Source: Streptomyces stelliscabiei
Lineage (GTDB): Bacteria > Actinomycetota > Actinomycetes > Streptomycetales > Streptomycetaceae
Assembly: GCF_014873495.1 (NCBI RefSeq)
Contig: NZ_JADBGF010000001.1
Span: forward strand, 1,984,001-2,048,000
Direction: 5' to 3'
Length of the DNA stretch: 64,000 nucleotides
The translations under genes and the position numbers were made by a program. Positions 44,796-55,875 of the stretch are shown in pieces. The notes under the pieces were generated by a model. That model saw nothing but the letters and a program-made list of their open reading frames with translations, searched no databases and had not been told where the DNA came from. How positions within the stretch are numbered: the first letter of the stretch is position 1; the number at the start of each line of letters is the position of its first letter.

Positions 44796-46949
44796 ATGAC
44801 AGGAAACCGGGGCATCGGGCATCTCGTGTGTGGGCGGCGGGCCAAGTGGGTCGTGCTGGGACTGTGGCTGGTGGTGCTGTTCGTGGTGGCGCCGTTCGCC
44901 ACGAAGCTCACCGACGCGCAGGACAACGACGCGGCCTCGTGGCTGCCGGGCTCGGCCGAATCGACACAGGTCCTGGAGATCTCCGAGGGCTTCCGGCCCG
45001 AACAGATCCCGGCGGTCGTCGTCTACGCCCGGGAGAGCGGCCTGACCGCCGAGGACCGGGCGGTGATCGAGGCGGACGTGCGGGACCTCAAGCAGCTCAC
45101 CGCCCACGGGATCATCGGCGAACAGACCCGGGGGCCCGTCTACGACCGTGCCGCCGACCCGCGGGCGGCCCAGGTCTTCGTACCGATCACGATGGACGAG
45201 AAGGGCTGGGAGCGGATCGCGCCCGCGGTCGACTCGATCCGGGACGGCGTGGGCGAGGGCGGTGACGGGCTCGCCGTGCACATCACGGGTCCGGGCGGTA
45301 CGTCCGCCGACTTCTCCGAGGCGTTCGAGGGCATCGACTCCACCCTGCTGATGTCGGCGATGGCCGTCGTCATCGTGATGCTGCTGCTCACCTACCGCAG
45401 TCCGACCCTCATCCTGGTCCCCCTGATCGGGGTCATCGCCGCCCTGTTCACGGCCCAGGCCCTGATCTACCTGCTGGCGGAACACACCGGCCTGACCGTG
45501 AACGGCCAGAGCGCCGGCATCCTCACCGTCCTCGTCTTCGGCGCGGGCACCGACTACGCCCTGCTGCTGGTGGCCCGCTACCGCGAGGAGCTGCGCCGTC
45601 ACGAGGACCGCCACGAGGCGATGGCCCTCGCCCTGCACCGGGCGGGCCCGGCGGTGCTGGCGTCCGGCGCGACGGTCGTCCTGAGCATGCTGGTGCTGCT
45701 GGCCGCCGAGATGAACTCCACGAGCGGGCTGGGCCCGGTGGCGGCCATCGGCGTGGCGGTCGCCCTCCTCGCGATGATGACGCTGTTCCCCGCCCTGCTG
45801 GTGATCTTCGGCCGCTGGATCTTCTGGCCGGTGATCCCGCACCTCGGCAGCGCCGACCCGACCGAGCACGGCGTGTGGGCCCGCATGGGCCGCCGTTTCT
45901 CCCGTCGGCCCCGCACGGTCTGGGTCGCCACGGCGGCCGCCCTGGCCCTGTGCTCGCTGGGTCTGCTCCAGCTGCGCGCGGAAGGCATCGGCAACGCGGA
46001 CGCCTTCACCGGGAAACCGGACTCGATCGTCGGCCAGGAGGTCTCGGCACGCTACTTCCCGGCCGGCAGCGGCGACCCGCTCGTGATCGTCAGCAACCAG
46101 GCGCAGGCCCGGGAGGTGGGCCGCGCGGTCGCCGACACCGAGGGCGTCGTGGCCGACTCCCTCGGCCTGCCCCCCGGCACGAAACCCGCCCACGAGGGCC
46201 GGGTCCTCTTCGAGGCCACCATGTCCGACCCCGCCGACAGCGAGGCCGCGAAGCAGACCGTGGAACGGGTCCGCGACGCCGTCCACGAGGTGCCGGACGC
46301 CGACGCCCAGGTCGGCGGCGGCACGGCCGCTCTGCTGGACATGGACGAGGCGACGACCCACGACAACATCCTGATCATCCCGCTGGTGCTGGTCGTGGTC
46401 CTGCTGATCCTCTGTGGCCTGCTCCGCGCCCTGGTCGCACCACTGCTGCTGATCGGGACGGTGATCCTGTCCTTCGCCGCCGCGCTGGGCATCAGCGCGC
46501 TCGCGTTCAGATACCTGTTCGACTACGCGGGTGAGTCGACCGACTTCCCGCTGTTCGTCTTCGTGTTCCTGGTCGCCCTGGGCATCGACTACAACATCTT
46601 CCTGACCACCCGTATCCGCGAGGAGGCCGCCCACCAGGGCACCCGCAAGGGGGTCGTGACGGGCCTGGCGGCGACCGGCGCGGTGATCACCTCGGCCGGC
46701 CTGGTGCTCGCCGGCACCTTCGCCGCCCTCGGCACCCTCCCCATGGTCGCCTTCGCCGAGATCGGCTTCGCGGTGGCCCTGGGTGTCCTCCTGGACACCT
46801 TCATCGTGCGGTCCGTGCTGGTCACAGCCCTGTTCCTGGACGTGGGCCCCAAGGTGTGGTGGCCCCACCGGCTGGCCCACGAGGACGGCGCCGCGACACC
46901 CCCGCCGAAGGAACCGACGGGCAGCACCGCGGGGCCGCCGGGCGGCTGA
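44796..46949 (+). CDS. MMPL family RND transporter
   Basis: This 717-residue membrane exporter has the two-fold MMPL layout: one N-terminal helix, a large extracytoplasmic loop (about 45-175), a five-helix bundle, a second helix and loop (about 375-500), and five more helices. Proton-relay-type motifs are visible in both halves: [19 protein letters not shown] near 250 and [17 protein letters not shown] near 605. Mycobacterial relatives export lipids; the Streptomyces substrate is unknown. ATG at 44796 after GGAGG. The C-terminal tail is rich in Pro and Gly. Confidence 0.93.
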   Translation: MTGNRGIGHLVCGRRAKWVVLGLWLVVLFVVAPFATKLTDAQDNDAASWLPGSAESTQVLEISEGFRPEQIPAVVVYARESGLTAEDRAVIEADVRDLKQLTAHGIIGEQTRGPVYDRAADPRAAQVFVPITMDEKGWERIAPAVDSIRDGVGEGGDGLAVHITGPGGTSADFSEAFEGIDSTLLMSAMAVVIVMLLLTYRSPTLILVPLIGVIAALFTAQALIYLLAEHTGLTVNGQSAGILTVLVFGAGTDYALLLVARYREELRRHEDRHEAMALALHRAGPAVLASGATVVLSMLVLLAAEMNSTSGLGPVAAIGVAVALLAMMTLFPALLVIFGRWIFWPVIPHLGSADPTEHGVWARMGRRFSRRPRTVWVATAAALALCSLGLLQLRAEGIGNADAFTGKPDSIVGQEVSARYFPAGSGDPLVIVSNQAQAREVGRAVADTEGVVADSLGLPPGTKPAHEGRVLFEATMSDPADSEAAKQTVERVRDAVHEVPDADAQVGGGTAALLDMDEATTHDNILIIPLVLVVVLLILCGLLRALVAPLLLIGTVILSFAAALGISALAFRYLFDYAGESTDFPLFVFVFLVALGIDYNIFLTTRIREEAAHQGTRKGVVTGLAATGAVITSAGLVLAGTFAALGTLPMVAFAEIGFAVALGVLLDTFIVRSVLVTALFLDVGPKVWWPHRLAHEDGAATPPPKEPTGSTAGPPGG

Positions 46950-46950
46950 C

Positions 46951-47016
46951 GGGTGACCGACGGACGCGGCTGGGGTGACCGACGGGCGCGGCTGGGGTGA
47001 CCGACGGGCGCGCTGA
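46951..47016. repeat. 22-bp tandem repeat, three copies
   Basis: Three head-to-tail units of 22 bases begin GGGTGACCGACGG at 46951, 46973 and 46995; the last is imperfect. They lie between the convergent MMPL and rsmB genes, where a terminator might be expected. No function assigned. Confidence 0.75.
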
Positions 47017-47027
47017 CGGGAGAGGTG

Positions 47028-48458
47028 TTACGAGACCCGCCGGATGAGCGCCAGATACATGGCGTCCGTCCCGTGCAGATGCGGCCACAGCTGCATGTCC
47101 GGGCCCTCGCCCAGCGCCGGCACGCCCGCCAGCAGGGGCCGGGCGTCGAGAAGGTCGGCCGCGCCGCCGTACTGCTTGAGCACGTCGTCGACGACCGCAC
47201 GGGTCTCGGCGAGATGGGGCGAGCAGGTCGCGTAGCCGACGACCCCGCCGACCCGTACGGACTCCAGCGCGGTCCGCAGCAGCGCGCGCTGGAGCGGGGC
47301 GAACCCCTGCAGGTCCTCGGGCCGGCGCCGCCACCGCGCCTCGGGCCGCCGCCGCAGGGCCCCCAGCCCCGTACAGGGCACGTCCATCAGCACCCGGTCG
47401 AACGAGCCGGGCCGCCAGGGCGGACGGGTGCCGTCGGCGGCGATCACCTGGTACGGGCCCGGGTTGCCGTGCAGCGCCTTCGCGACCAGCCCCGCCCGGT
47501 GCGGCTGCTTCTCGGAGGCGAGCAGCACGGCCCCGCGCTCGGCGGCGAGGGCGGCGAGCAGCGCGGCCTTGCCGCCGGGCCCCGCGCAACCGTCGAGCCA
47601 CGCCTTGTCGGGTCCCTCCAGCGGGGCGTGGGCGAGGGCGAGCGCCACGAGCTGGCTGCCCTCGTCCTGCACACCCGCGCGGCCCTCCCGTACGGCGTCC
47701 ACGGCACCCGGTTCCCCGCCCTCGGAGAGCCGCACGGCGTACGGCGACCAGCGCCCCGCCACCGCGGCCTCCTCCCGGAGCAGTTCCTCGGTGGTGGCCC
47801 GGCCGGGCCGTGCGACCAGGGTGACCTCGGGCCGCTCGTTGTCGGCCTCCAACAGATCCTCGATGCCGGCGCGCCCGCCGCCGAGGGAGTCCCAGAGCGC
47901 GGAGACGACCCAGCGGGGGTGCGAGTGCACGACGGCGAGGTGGTCCTCCGGATCGTCCTCGTAGGGCGGTGCGACCCGCTCCAGCCAGCCGTCGAGGTCG
48001 TGCTGGGCGATCTTGCGCAGCACGGCGTTCACGAACTTGGCCCGCCCGTCCCCGAGCACGACCCGCGCGAGGTCCACCGAGGCGGACACCGCGGCGTGGG
48101 TGGGAATCCGCGTGCCCAGCAGCTGATGCGCGCCGAGGCTCAGCACGTCGAGCACCGGCGGGTCGACCTCGCGCAGCGGCCGGTCCACGCACTGCGCGAT
48201 GACCGCGTCGTACGTGCCCTGGCGGCGCAGCGTCCCGTAGACCAGCTCGGTCGCGAGCGCCGCGTCCCGCCCGTCGAACTTGTCGGGCCCCTCCTTCTCC
48301 CGCGCCCGGCGCAGCAGCGGCGGCAGAACGAGGTTCGCGTACGCGTCCCGTTCGTCGACCGCCCTGAGCGCCTCGAAGGCGAGCATGCGGACGGGGTCCT
48401 TGTGGGGACGGCGGTAGGGCTTGCCCGGCTTGCCCGGACGACGGGACTGCTCACTCAC
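47028..48458 (-). CDS. rsmB: 16S rRNA m5C967 methyltransferase RsmB
   Basis: This 476-residue enzyme has an N-terminal NusB-like RNA-binding domain (about 20-160). A Rossmann methyltransferase domain follows with SAM-binding DGCAGPGGKAALLAAL, and the two cysteines of m5C enzymes: MDVPCTGLG, and the second in GYATCSPHLAETR. It acts on C967-type 16S rRNA positions. It lies downstream of fmt on the same strand, 119 bases apart, a conserved fmt-rsmB arrangement. Confidence 0.96.
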   Translation of the reverse strand: MSEQSRRPGKPGKPYRRPHKDPVRMLAFEALRAVDERDAYANLVLPPLLRRAREKEGPDKFDGRDAALATELVYGTLRRQGTYDAVIAQCVDRPLREVDPPVLDVLSLGAHQLLGTRIPTHAAVSASVDLARVVLGDGRAKFVNAVLRKIAQHDLDGWLERVAPPYEDDPEDHLAVVHSHPRWVVSALWDSLGGGRAGIEDLLEADNERPEVTLVARPGRATTEELLREEAAVAGRWSPYAVRLSEGGEPGAVDAVREGRAGVQDEGSQLVALALAHAPLEGPDKAWLDGCAGPGGKAALLAALAAERGAVLLASEKQPHRAGLVAKALHGNPGPYQVIAADGTRPPWRPGSFDRVLMDVPCTGLGALRRRPEARWRRRPEDLQGFAPLQRALLRTALESVRVGGVVGYATCSPHLAETRAVVDDVLKQYGGAADLLDARPLLAGVPALGEGPDMQLWPHLHGTDAMYLALIRRVS

Positions 48459-48577
48459 GAAAAAGGTGCTCCGGATGTGGGTCGAGATGCCGGGCCCAGC
48501 GTACGCCGCGGGGACGGATCGTCGGACGTCGGCCGGGGATGGCGGCCTGCGGGCGGGATGATGACGGGCTCGACGCC

Positions 48578-49510
48578 TCAGTCGCCGACGGACTCTGCGG
48601 CGTCGATCCGCGCCCCGCGCGCCCAGTCCGCGGCCCGCATCGGCTTCTTGCCCTGCGCCTGTACCCAGAGCAGCTCCACCGCGTACGACCCGGTGCCGAC
48701 ATGGACGCTGTTCTTGCCGATGTCGAGCGCGCCCGGGGCCAGACCGGTCCGCTCGGGCACCGGCGCCACCTGGATGAGCTTCAGCCGCTCACCGCGGAAC
48801 GTCGTCCAGGCGCCGGGCGCGGGCGTGCAGCCGCGGACGACCCGGTCGACGCGCAGCGCGGGCGCGGCCCAGTCGATCCGGGCGTCCTCCACGGTGATCT
48901 TCGGCGCGAGGGTGATCCCGTCGGCGGGCTGCGGCACGGCCTTGAGGGCGCCGTCCTCGATCCCGTCCATCGTGGCCGCGAGCAGCCCGGATCCGGCGAA
49001 GGCCAGCCGGGTCAGCAGGTCACCGCTCGTGTCCGTCGGCCGGATCTCCTCGGTGACCGTGCCGTACACCGGCCCGGAGTCGAGCCCCTCCTCGATCAGG
49101 AAGGTGGAGGCCCCGGTGATCTCGTCCCCCGCCATGATCGAGTGCTGCACGGGTGCGGCACCCCGCCAGGCCGGCAGCAGGGAGAAGTGCAGGTTGACCC
49201 ACCCGTGGGCGGGCACGTCGAGGGCGACCCGGGGCAGCAGGGCCCCGTAGGCGACGACGGGGCAGCAGTCGGGCGCGATCTCCCGGAGCCGCGCGAGGAA
49301 CGCCTCGTCCCGGGGTCGGTTCGGCTTCAGCACCTCGATGCCCGCCTCCTCCGCCCGCTGCGCCACCGGGCTCGCGACCAGCCGCCGTCCCCGCCCCGCG
49401 GGCGCGTCCGGCCGCGTCACGACGGCGGCCACCTCATGCCTCCCCGACGCGAGCAGGGCGTCCAACGCGGGAACGGCGACCTCTGGGGTACCAGCGAAGA
49501 CAAGCTTCAT
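48578..49510 (-). CDS. fmt: Methionyl-tRNA formyltransferase Fmt
   Basis: This 310-residue enzyme formylates initiator Met-tRNA using 10-formyl-THF. Family motifs are intact: [17 protein letters not shown], the catalytic-site stretch [17 protein letters not shown], and the aspartate in [12 protein letters not shown]-terminal tRNA-binding domain from about 205. ATG at 49510; the frame extends far upstream without family similarity. Confidence 0.97.
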   Translation of the reverse strand: MKLVFAGTPEVAVPALDALLASGRHEVAAVVTRPDAPAGRGRRLVASPVAQRAEEAGIEVLKPNRPRDEAFLARLREIAPDCCPVVAYGALLPRVALDVPAHGWVNLHFSLLPAWRGAAPVQHSIMAGDEITGASTFLIEEGLDSGPVYGTVTEEIRPTDTSGDLLTRLAFAGSGLLAATMDGIEDGALKAVPQPADGITLAPKITVEDARIDWAAPALRVDRVVRGCTPAPGAWTTFRGERLKLIQVAPVPERTGLAPGALDIGKNSVHVGTGSYAVELLWVQAQGKKPMRAADWARGARIDAAESVGD

Positions 49511-49715
49511 GGATGACTGACGGCCTCTCGCACGGAAGTTCGTAGGCCCCACATGCGACGACGCGGGACAACAGCCCAGTCTATGTTCCTCACCGGGCCC
49601 GACGACTGCCCGTGGCAGCAGGGGCGCACCCCCACCCACGCGCCCCACGCATATGCCCCCACGCCCCCACCCCGTTACCAGCGGAGCGAATTCGCGTTGG
49701 TCAAGAAAGAGTTGA

Positions 49716-50345
<630 letters not shown>

Positions 50346-50365
50346 CCGAACGGCTGTCCGCCCCC

Positions 50366-50393
50366 CTGCCTCCCGGTGTCTGCCGGGAGGCAG
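50366..50393. terminator. Hairpin terminator between convergent genes
   Basis: CTGCCTCCCGG at 50366-50376 pairs perfectly with CCGGGAGGCAG at 50383-50393 around a 6-base loop, between the plus-strand gene ending at 50345 and priA ending at 50451. Confidence 0.75.
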
Positions 50394-50450
50394 TGCCATG
50401 CCGCCGGTCGCATGCCGCGCTGCGCCCTGGCCCCACCACCCCAGGGCGGC

Positions 50451-52640
50451 TCACCCGATGTCCGGCGGATCCACCCGAATCCGCACCCGCGCGCTCTCGC
50501 TCACCCCACGCGCCATCCGCGCCGCCTGCGCGGTCTTGAGCGCGGCGGCCAGCGCCGCCCCGCTCCCCGGCGGCACCCGGATCAGCGCCCGCTCCCACCG
50601 CTCCCCCGTCGGCGGCACCCCCGTCCGCCGCGCCCTCCCCGCCTCCGCACCCGCGGCTGCCCCGGCCCCGGAGGGCGGAACGGCCATCGGGACGGGTCCC
50701 AACACCTCGGCATCCGAGGGCAGTTCGACCGCACCCAGGAAATCGGTCACGGACTCGGCGACCCCCGACACGGCCGCCATCCGGGACACCGGCGGGAACC
50801 CCAGCTCGGCCCGCTCGGCGAGTTCCCGCACCGCGTGCCCCACCGGATCCCACCGCACGAGCGCCTGCACGGGCCGCAGGGTCGGCTCGGCGACCACGAC
50901 GACCGTGCCGCCCGCCCCCTGGTTCCGTACGAGCGCCGCCGCACCGATCCACCGCCGCAGCGCGTCCTCCCCGGCCCGCAGATCGGGCCGTCCGAGCATG
51001 GCCCACCCGTCGAGCAGCAGAGCGGCCGCGTACCCGCCCTCGGCGACCGGCTCGGCCCCCGGCGTGCTCACGACCAGCGCGGGCGACCCCGGCACGGTGT
51101 CCAGCACGTGTTCCCGCCCGGAGGTCCGTACGGGCACGGCCGGAAAGGCGCGCCCCAGTTCCTCGGCGGTCCGCCGCGCCCCCACGACCTGCGCCCGGAG
51201 CCGGTGGCCCCCGCACTCGGGGCAGTGCCAGCCGGCCTCGTCACGCCCGCACCACCCGCACACCAGGGCCCCGGCGCCGTCCCGCGCCTCCAGCGGCCCC
51301 GCACAGTGCCGGCACCGCGCGGGCTCCCGGCACCGCGCGCAGGCCATCCGCGGCACATAGCCCCGCCGAGGGACCTGGACGAGCACGGGTCCGTCCCTGA
51401 GGCCGTCCCGCGCGACCTGCCAGGCCAGGCTGGGCAGCCGCGCCGCCCGGGCCGCCTCGTCCCGCGCGAGATCGCCGTCCCCCACGGTCCGCACCAGCGG
51501 CGCGGCGGCCCGCACCTGTTCCCGCCCGGCCACGATCGGCGCGGCCCACCCGCTCTCGACGAGCTGGGCGGCCTCGACCGTGCAGGTCCAACCGCCCAGC
51601 AGGAAGGCGCACTTGTCCCGCGTGGCCCGCAGCTCCAGGACTTCGCGCACATGCGGGAAGGGGGCGTTGTCGTCACTGTGCGCGGCGTCGCCGTCGTCCC
51701 AGACGACGACCAGTCCCAGGTCCCGCACCGGCGCGAACATGGCCGCCCGGGTCCCGACCACCGCCCGTACGGCCCCGCGCCGCACGGCCAGCCACTCCCG
51801 GTACCGCCGCTCCTGTCCGGCGTCGGCGGTCAGCAGGGCGTGCCGCCCCTCCCCCAGCAACTCCCCCAGCGCCTCGTCCACCCGGGTGGCCGGCCGCCCC
51901 GCCGGTACGACGACGAGGGCCCCCCGTCCGGAGGCCAGCGTCGCCTGTACGGCCCGCGCGATCTCCTCGGCCCACTCCGGCCCCGGCAGCGCGGTCCACA
52001 CCGCCCGGGGCGAACCCCCGTCGGCCAGCGCCCGGAGGAATCCCTCACCGCGTCCGTACCGCAGCCACGACCCGGGCTCGGGCGCGGCCGGAGGCGGCGG
52101 CGGTTCGCCCGTCTCCGCGGCCTCGGCCCGAGCGTGCCGGGGCGGCACGGCCAGCTGCAGCACATCCGCGAGGCTTCCCGCGTACCGGTCCGCGACGGCC
52201 CGCGCCAGCCCCAGCAGCTCGGGGCCCAGTACCGGCTCCGGCGAGACGACCTGCGCGAGCGCGGCCAGGGCTCCGGGGTAGTCCGACTCGGCGACCCGCT
52301 CGACCAGGAAACCGTCGATCAGCGAGCCGCCTTCGCGCCGCCCCTGTCGGACATTGCGCCCCCCGGCCCCGAACCGCACCCGGACCCGGACCCCGGGCCG
52401 GGCGACCTCGTCCAGCTCCTCGGGCACCGCGTAGTCGAAGTACCGGTCGAGATGCAGCACTCCCTTGTCGACCAGCACGCGGGCGACCGGCAGCTCCTTC
52501 GCCAGCGCCGCCCCCCGCCAGGTCCGCGGCTTGGCGCGCGGCACCTCGGCCTTGCGCACCGCCTCCCGGACCAGCGCGAGCTGCTCCGGCCCCGCGCCCC
52601 CCGGCGCGCCGCCGTCCCTGGTCCCGTCCTCGCCGCTCAC
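50451..52640 (-). CDS. priA: PriA-like primosomal protein, helicase motifs degenerate
   Basis: This 729-residue PriA homologue has an N-terminal DNA-binding domain (about 45-175: ARVLVDKGVLHLDRYFDYAV). The helicase-like core lacks an ATP site: Walker A is replaced by VVVPAGRPATRV near 243-253 and the DEAH box by VVWDDGDAAH near 312-321. The zinc-binding region is kept, with eight cysteines at 434, 437, 443, 446, 461, 464, 473 and 476. It is thus a non-helicase PriA, as reported for other actinobacteria, and may act as a DNA-structure-binding restart scaffold. It lies 131 bases downstream of metK. Confidence 0.93.
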   Translation of the reverse strand: MSGEDGTRDGGAPGGAGPEQLALVREAVRKAEVPRAKPRTWRGAALAKELPVARVLVDKGVLHLDRYFDYAVPEELDEVARPGVRVRVRFGAGGRNVRQGRREGGSLIDGFLVERVAESDYPGALAALAQVVSPEPVLGPELLGLARAVADRYAGSLADVLQLAVPPRHARAEAAETGEPPPPPAAPEPGSWLRYGRGEGFLRALADGGSPRAVWTALPGPEWAEEIARAVQATLASGRGALVVVPAGRPATRVDEALGELLGEGRHALLTADAGQERRYREWLAVRRGAVRAVVGTRAAMFAPVRDLGLVVVWDDGDAAHSDDNAPFPHVREVLELRATRDKCAFLLGGWTCTVEAAQLVESGWAAPIVAGREQVRAAAPLVRTVGDGDLARDEAARAARLPSLAWQVARDGLRDGPVLVQVPRRGYVPRMACARCREPARCRHCAGPLEARDGAGALVCGWCGRDEAGWHCPECGGHRLRAQVVGARRTAEELGRAFPAVPVRTSGREHVLDTVPGSPALVVSTPGAEPVAEGGYAAALLLDGWAMLGRPDLRAGEDALRRWIGAAALVRNQGAGGTVVVVAEPTLRPVQALVRWDPVGHAVRELAERAELGFPPVSRMAAVSGVAESVTDFLGAVELPSDAEVLGPVPMAVPPSGAGAAAGAEAGRARRTGVPPTGERWERALIRVPPGSGAALAAALKTAQAARMARGVSESARVRIRVDPPDIG

Positions 52641-52708
52641 ACCCGCATTCTCCCAAACGCCACTGACAACCGACGCCGCCCACGATCACCGGAGCGCGCT
52701 CACGCAAC

Positions 52709-52748
52709 GGCGAGGCCCGGCATCCCCGAAGGGACACCGGGCCTCGCC
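52709..52748 (-). terminator. metK terminator
   Basis: A perfect 12-bp stem (GGCGAGGCCCGG at 52709-52720 with CCGGGCCTCGCC at 52737-52748) extended by CCC/GGG around CGAA lies 23 bases after the metK stop. It separates metK from priA. Confidence 0.85.
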
Positions 52749-52771
52749 GGGAAGCGGAGGAGCCGTAGGGC

Positions 52772-53980
52772 CTAGAGCCCCGCGGCCTTGCGCAGCGCAT
52801 CGACCCGGTCCGTGCGCTCCCAGGTGAAGTCGGGCAGCTCACGGCCGAAGTGACCGTACGCGGCGGTCTGGCCGTAGATCGGGCGGAGGAGGTCGAGGTC
52901 GCGGATGATGGCGGCCGGGCGAAGGTCGAAGACCTCGTCGATGGCCTTCTCGATCCGGTCGGTGTCGACCTTGGCCGTGCCGAAGGTCTCGACGAAGAGA
53001 CCGACGGGCTCGGCCTTGCCGATGGCGTAGGCCACCTGGACCTCGCAGCGGGAGGCGAGGCCCGCCGCGACGACGTTCTTGGCGACCCAGCGCATCGCGT
53101 ACGCGGCGGAACGGTCGACCTTGGACGGGTCCTTGCCGGAGAAGGCGCCGCCGCCGTGGCGGGCCATGCCGCCGTAGGTGTCGATGATGATCTTGCGGCC
53201 GGTGAGGCCGGCGTCGCCCATGGGGCCGCCGATCTCGAAGCGACCGGTGGGGTTGACCAGCAGGCGGTAGCCCTCGGTGTCGAGCTTGATGCCGTCGTCC
53301 AGGAGGGCCTTCAGCTCGGGCTCCACCACGAACTCGCGGATGTCGGGCGCGAGGAGGGACTCCAGGTCGATGTCGCTCGCGTGCTGCGAGGAGACGACGA
53401 CCGTGTCCAGACGGACCGCCTTGTCACCGTCGTACTCGATGGTGACCTGGGTCTTTCCGTCGGGGCGGAGGTAGGGGATCGTGCCGTTCTTGCGGACTTC
53501 GGACAGGCGCTTCGACAGTCGGTGCGCCAGGAAGATCGGCAGCGGCATCAGCGTCGGCGTCTCGTCCGTCGCGTAACCGAACATCAGGCCCTGGTCGCCG
53601 GCGCCCTGACGGTCCAGCTCGTCCTCGTCACCCTCGACCCGGTTCTCGTAGGCCGTGTCCACACCCTGCGCGATGTCGGGGGACTGCGAACCGATCGACA
53701 CCGACACACCGCAGGAGGCGCCGTCGAAGCCCTTCTTCGACGAGTCGTAGCCGATGTCCAGGATGGTGTCGCGCACCAGCTGGGCGATCGGCGCGTACGC
53801 CTTGGTCGTGACCTCGCCGGCCACGTGGACCAGGCCGGTCGTGATGAGCGTCTCCACCGCTACACGGGACGTGGGGTCCTCGCGCAGCAGCGCATCGAGA
53901 ATGGCATCGCTGATCTGGTCAGCGATCTTGTCGGGGTGGCCCTCGGTCACAGACTCCGAGGTGAACAGACGACGGGACAC
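52772..53980 (-). CDS. metK: S-adenosylmethionine synthetase MetK
   Basis: This 402-residue enzyme makes SAM from methionine and ATP. Signatures are complete: [55 protein letters not shown], and [22 protein letters not shown] start at 53980 with AGGGAGC upstream. The 240-base leader contains TAAACT on the minus strand (54067-54062) as a possible -10. I see no SAM riboswitch there. SAM level affects antibiotic production in Streptomyces. Confidence 0.98.
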   Translation of the reverse strand: MSRRLFTSESVTEGHPDKIADQISDAILDALLREDPTSRVAVETLITTGLVHVAGEVTTKAYAPIAQLVRDTILDIGYDSSKKGFDGASCGVSVSIGSQSPDIAQGVDTAYENRVEGDEDELDRQGAGDQGLMFGYATDETPTLMPLPIFLAHRLSKRLSEVRKNGTIPYLRPDGKTQVTIEYDGDKAVRLDTVVVSSQHASDIDLESLLAPDIREFVVEPELKALLDDGIKLDTEGYRLLVNPTGRFEIGGPMGDAGLTGRKIIIDTYGGMARHGGGAFSGKDPSKVDRSAAYAMRWVAKNVVAAGLASRCEVQVAYAIGKAEPVGLFVETFGTAKVDTDRIEKAIDEVFDLRPAAIIRDLDLLRPIYGQTAAYGHFGRELPDFTWERTDRVDALRKAAGL

Positions 53981-54220
53981 AACGCTCCCTGGGGTTGCAG
54001 CGGCTGCTGGCTGATCATTGGCGGACGTGCTCGGGGGCTGCGCCCGGCGTCGTCCGAGAACAGTTTATCGGTCGGTCTCGTCCGCCGGCCCACCCGTCTC
54101 GCCTCTCGGGAGCCTTGTGACCTGCGGCACGTGCATTCTGCCCAATGGCCGTCACTGTCCGCCAGGGTCGCCACGCCCCAATGTGCGAGGTTCGGGGCGG
54201 ACGTGACGCGAATGGCACTG

Positions 54221-55423
54221 TCACCCGAGGCGGACCGTGACCAGGTCCCACACCGTTTCGGCCAGAGCCTCCTTCGGGCCGTACGGCACCGGGGTCTCAC
54301 CGCCGTCGGCTCCCAGCACCACGGCCTCGTTCTCCTCGGAGCCGAAGGTCTTGCGCTCCCCCACCTCGTTGACCACCAGCAGGTCGCACCCCTTGCGTGC
54401 CAGCTTGGCGCGGCCGTTGGCGAGGACGTCGTCGGTCTCCGCGGCGAAACCGACGATCACCTGGCCGGGGCGGGGGCGGTCCGCCGAGATCTCCGCGAGG
54501 ATGTCCGGATTACGCACCAGGACGAGGGGCGCGGGCTCCTGGCCGTCCTTCTTCTTGATCTTCCCGGCGGCGTAGGTGTCGGGGCGGAAGTCCGCCACCG
54601 CCGCGGCCATCACCACGACGTCGGCGTCCGGCGCCGCCTTGAGCACCGCCTCGCGCAGCTGGACGGCCGTGCCGATCCGTACGACGTCCACGCCCGCGGG
54701 GTCCGGCAGTCCGGTGTTGGCCTCGATCAGGGTGACGCGGGCACCTCGCGCGGCGGCCGTACGGGCGAGGGCGTAGCCCTGCTTGCCGGAGGAGCGGTTG
54801 CCGAGGAACCGGACCGGGTCGAGGGGCTCGCGGGTGCCCCCGGCGGTGACGACGACGTGCCGGCCGACGAGGTCCGGCTCGGTGACGCCCCGGGCCAGCA
54901 CCCGGCGGCAGACCTCGAAGATCTCCGCGGGGTCGGGGAGCCGGCCCTTGCCCGTGTCGACGCCGGTCAGCCGGCCCACGGCGGGGTCGATGACGAGGGC
55001 GCCCCGGCGGCGCAGCGTCGCCACGTTCTCCTGGGTGGCCGGGTGTTCCCACATCTCGGTGTGCATGGCCGGAGCGAAGACGACGGGACAGCGGGCGGTG
55101 AGGAGGGTGTTGGTGAGGAGGTCGTCGGCGAGGCCGTGGGCGGCCTTGGCCAGCATGTCGGCGGTCGCCGGAGCCACGACCACCAGGTCGGCCGCCTGCC
55201 CGATACGGACGTGCGGCACCTCGTGGACGCTCTCCCAGACCTCGGTGGAGACCGGGTTGCCGGAGAGCGCGGACCACGTGGCGGCGCCGACGAAGTGCAG
55301 TGCGGAGTCGGTCGGTACGACCCGGACGTCATGTCCGGACTCGGTCAGCCGGCGCAGCAGCTCGCACGCCTTGTAGGCGGCGATTCCCCCACTGACCCCC
55401 AGAACGACCTTCGGCTTGCCCAC
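54221..55423 (-). CDS. coaBC: CoaBC (phosphopantothenoylcysteine synthetase/decarboxylase)
   Basis: This 400-residue bifunctional enzyme carries two steps of coenzyme A synthesis. Residues 1-190 are the FMN-dependent decarboxylase CoaC (VLGVSGGIAAYKACELLRRL, histidine in HEVPHVRIGQ, and PAMHTEMWEHPAT). Residues 190-400 are CoaB (VVTAGGTREPLDPVRFLGNR, VKDFRPD-like VADFRPDTYA, KIKKK). GTG start at 55423 after GGGGAGGC; the upstream open frame is not conserved-looking. Separated from rpoZ by a strong terminator. Confidence 0.96.
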   Translation of the reverse strand: MGKPKVVLGVSGGIAAYKACELLRRLTESGHDVRVVPTDSALHFVGAATWSALSGNPVSTEVWESVHEVPHVRIGQAADLVVVAPATADMLAKAAHGLADDLLTNTLLTARCPVVFAPAMHTEMWEHPATQENVATLRRRGALVIDPAVGRLTGVDTGKGRLPDPAEIFEVCRRVLARGVTEPDLVGRHVVVTAGGTREPLDPVRFLGNRSSGKQGYALARTAAARGARVTLIEANTGLPDPAGVDVVRIGTAVQLREAVLKAAPDADVVVMAAAVADFRPDTYAAGKIKKKDGQEPAPLVLVRNPDILAEISADRPRPGQVIVGFAAETDDVLANGRAKLARKGCDLLVVNEVGERKTFGSEENEAVVLGADGGETPVPYGPKEALAETVWDLVTVRLG

Positions 55424-55477
55424 CGTGCCTCCCCGCACTCGGATGTGTACGCCTCTGCGTGACGCCTCAATGACACA

Positions 55478-55512
55478 CCACAGGCCCGGCAGTCGCACTG
55501 CCGGGCCTGTGG
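55478..55512 (-). terminator. rpoZ terminator
   Basis: A perfect 15-bp stem, CCACAGGCCCGGCAG (55478-55492) with CTGCCGGGCCTGTGG (55498-55512), and a 5-base loop lies 29 bases beyond the rpoZ stop and just upstream of coaBC. Confidence 0.9.
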
Positions 55513-55541
55513 ATAAAGCTACTGCGATCTGCCGATATGAC

Positions 55542-55811
55542 TTACGCGGGGCCTTCGACGGCCTCGGAGGTCAGCAGACCCGCGTTGATCTCGCGCAGGG
55601 CGATCGAGAGCGGCTTCTCGTGCACGTGGGTGTCGACGAGCGGACCGACGTATTCGAGGAGACCCTCGCCGAGCTGCGAGTAGTACGCGTTGATCTGGCG
55701 AGCACGCTTGGCCGCGTAGATCACGAGGCTGTACTTCGAGTCGGTTGCCTCGAGGAGCTCGTCGATCGGCGGGTTGATGATGCCCTCGGGCGCGGAGATG
55801 GAAGAGGACAC
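55542..55811 (-). CDS. rpoZ: RNA polymerase omega subunit RpoZ
   Basis: This 89-residue omega subunit aids assembly of beta-prime. The conserved core [20 protein letters not shown], then [11 protein letters not shown] and [15 protein letters not shown], is present. GTG start at 55811 with GGAAGG upstream. It follows gmk by 64 bases, a conserved gmk-rpoZ pair. Confidence 0.97.
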   Translation of the reverse strand: MSSSISAPEGIINPPIDELLEATDSKYSLVIYAAKRARQINAYYSQLGEGLLEYVGPLVDTHVHEKPLSIALREINAGLLTSEAVEGPA

Positions 55812-55875
55812 GCTCTACCTTCCGATGGATGGGAAAAGATCGGTCGTGATCACAGAAAACGGACAGAGCCCGTGA

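Noticed and set aside
44769..46880. Minus-strand open frame of 703 codons opposite the MMPL gene
   Set aside because: Gln/Asp/Gly-rich shadow; the MMPL frame has two conserved transmembrane motifs.
53981..54220. SAM riboswitch upstream of metK
   Set aside because: I could not find the conserved core or pairing of the SAM-I, SAM-II or SAM-IV classes; only a weak -10 element is visible.
52850..55462. Plus-strand open frame of 870 codons opposite metK and coaBC
   Set aside because: No domain; antisense to two housekeeping genes.
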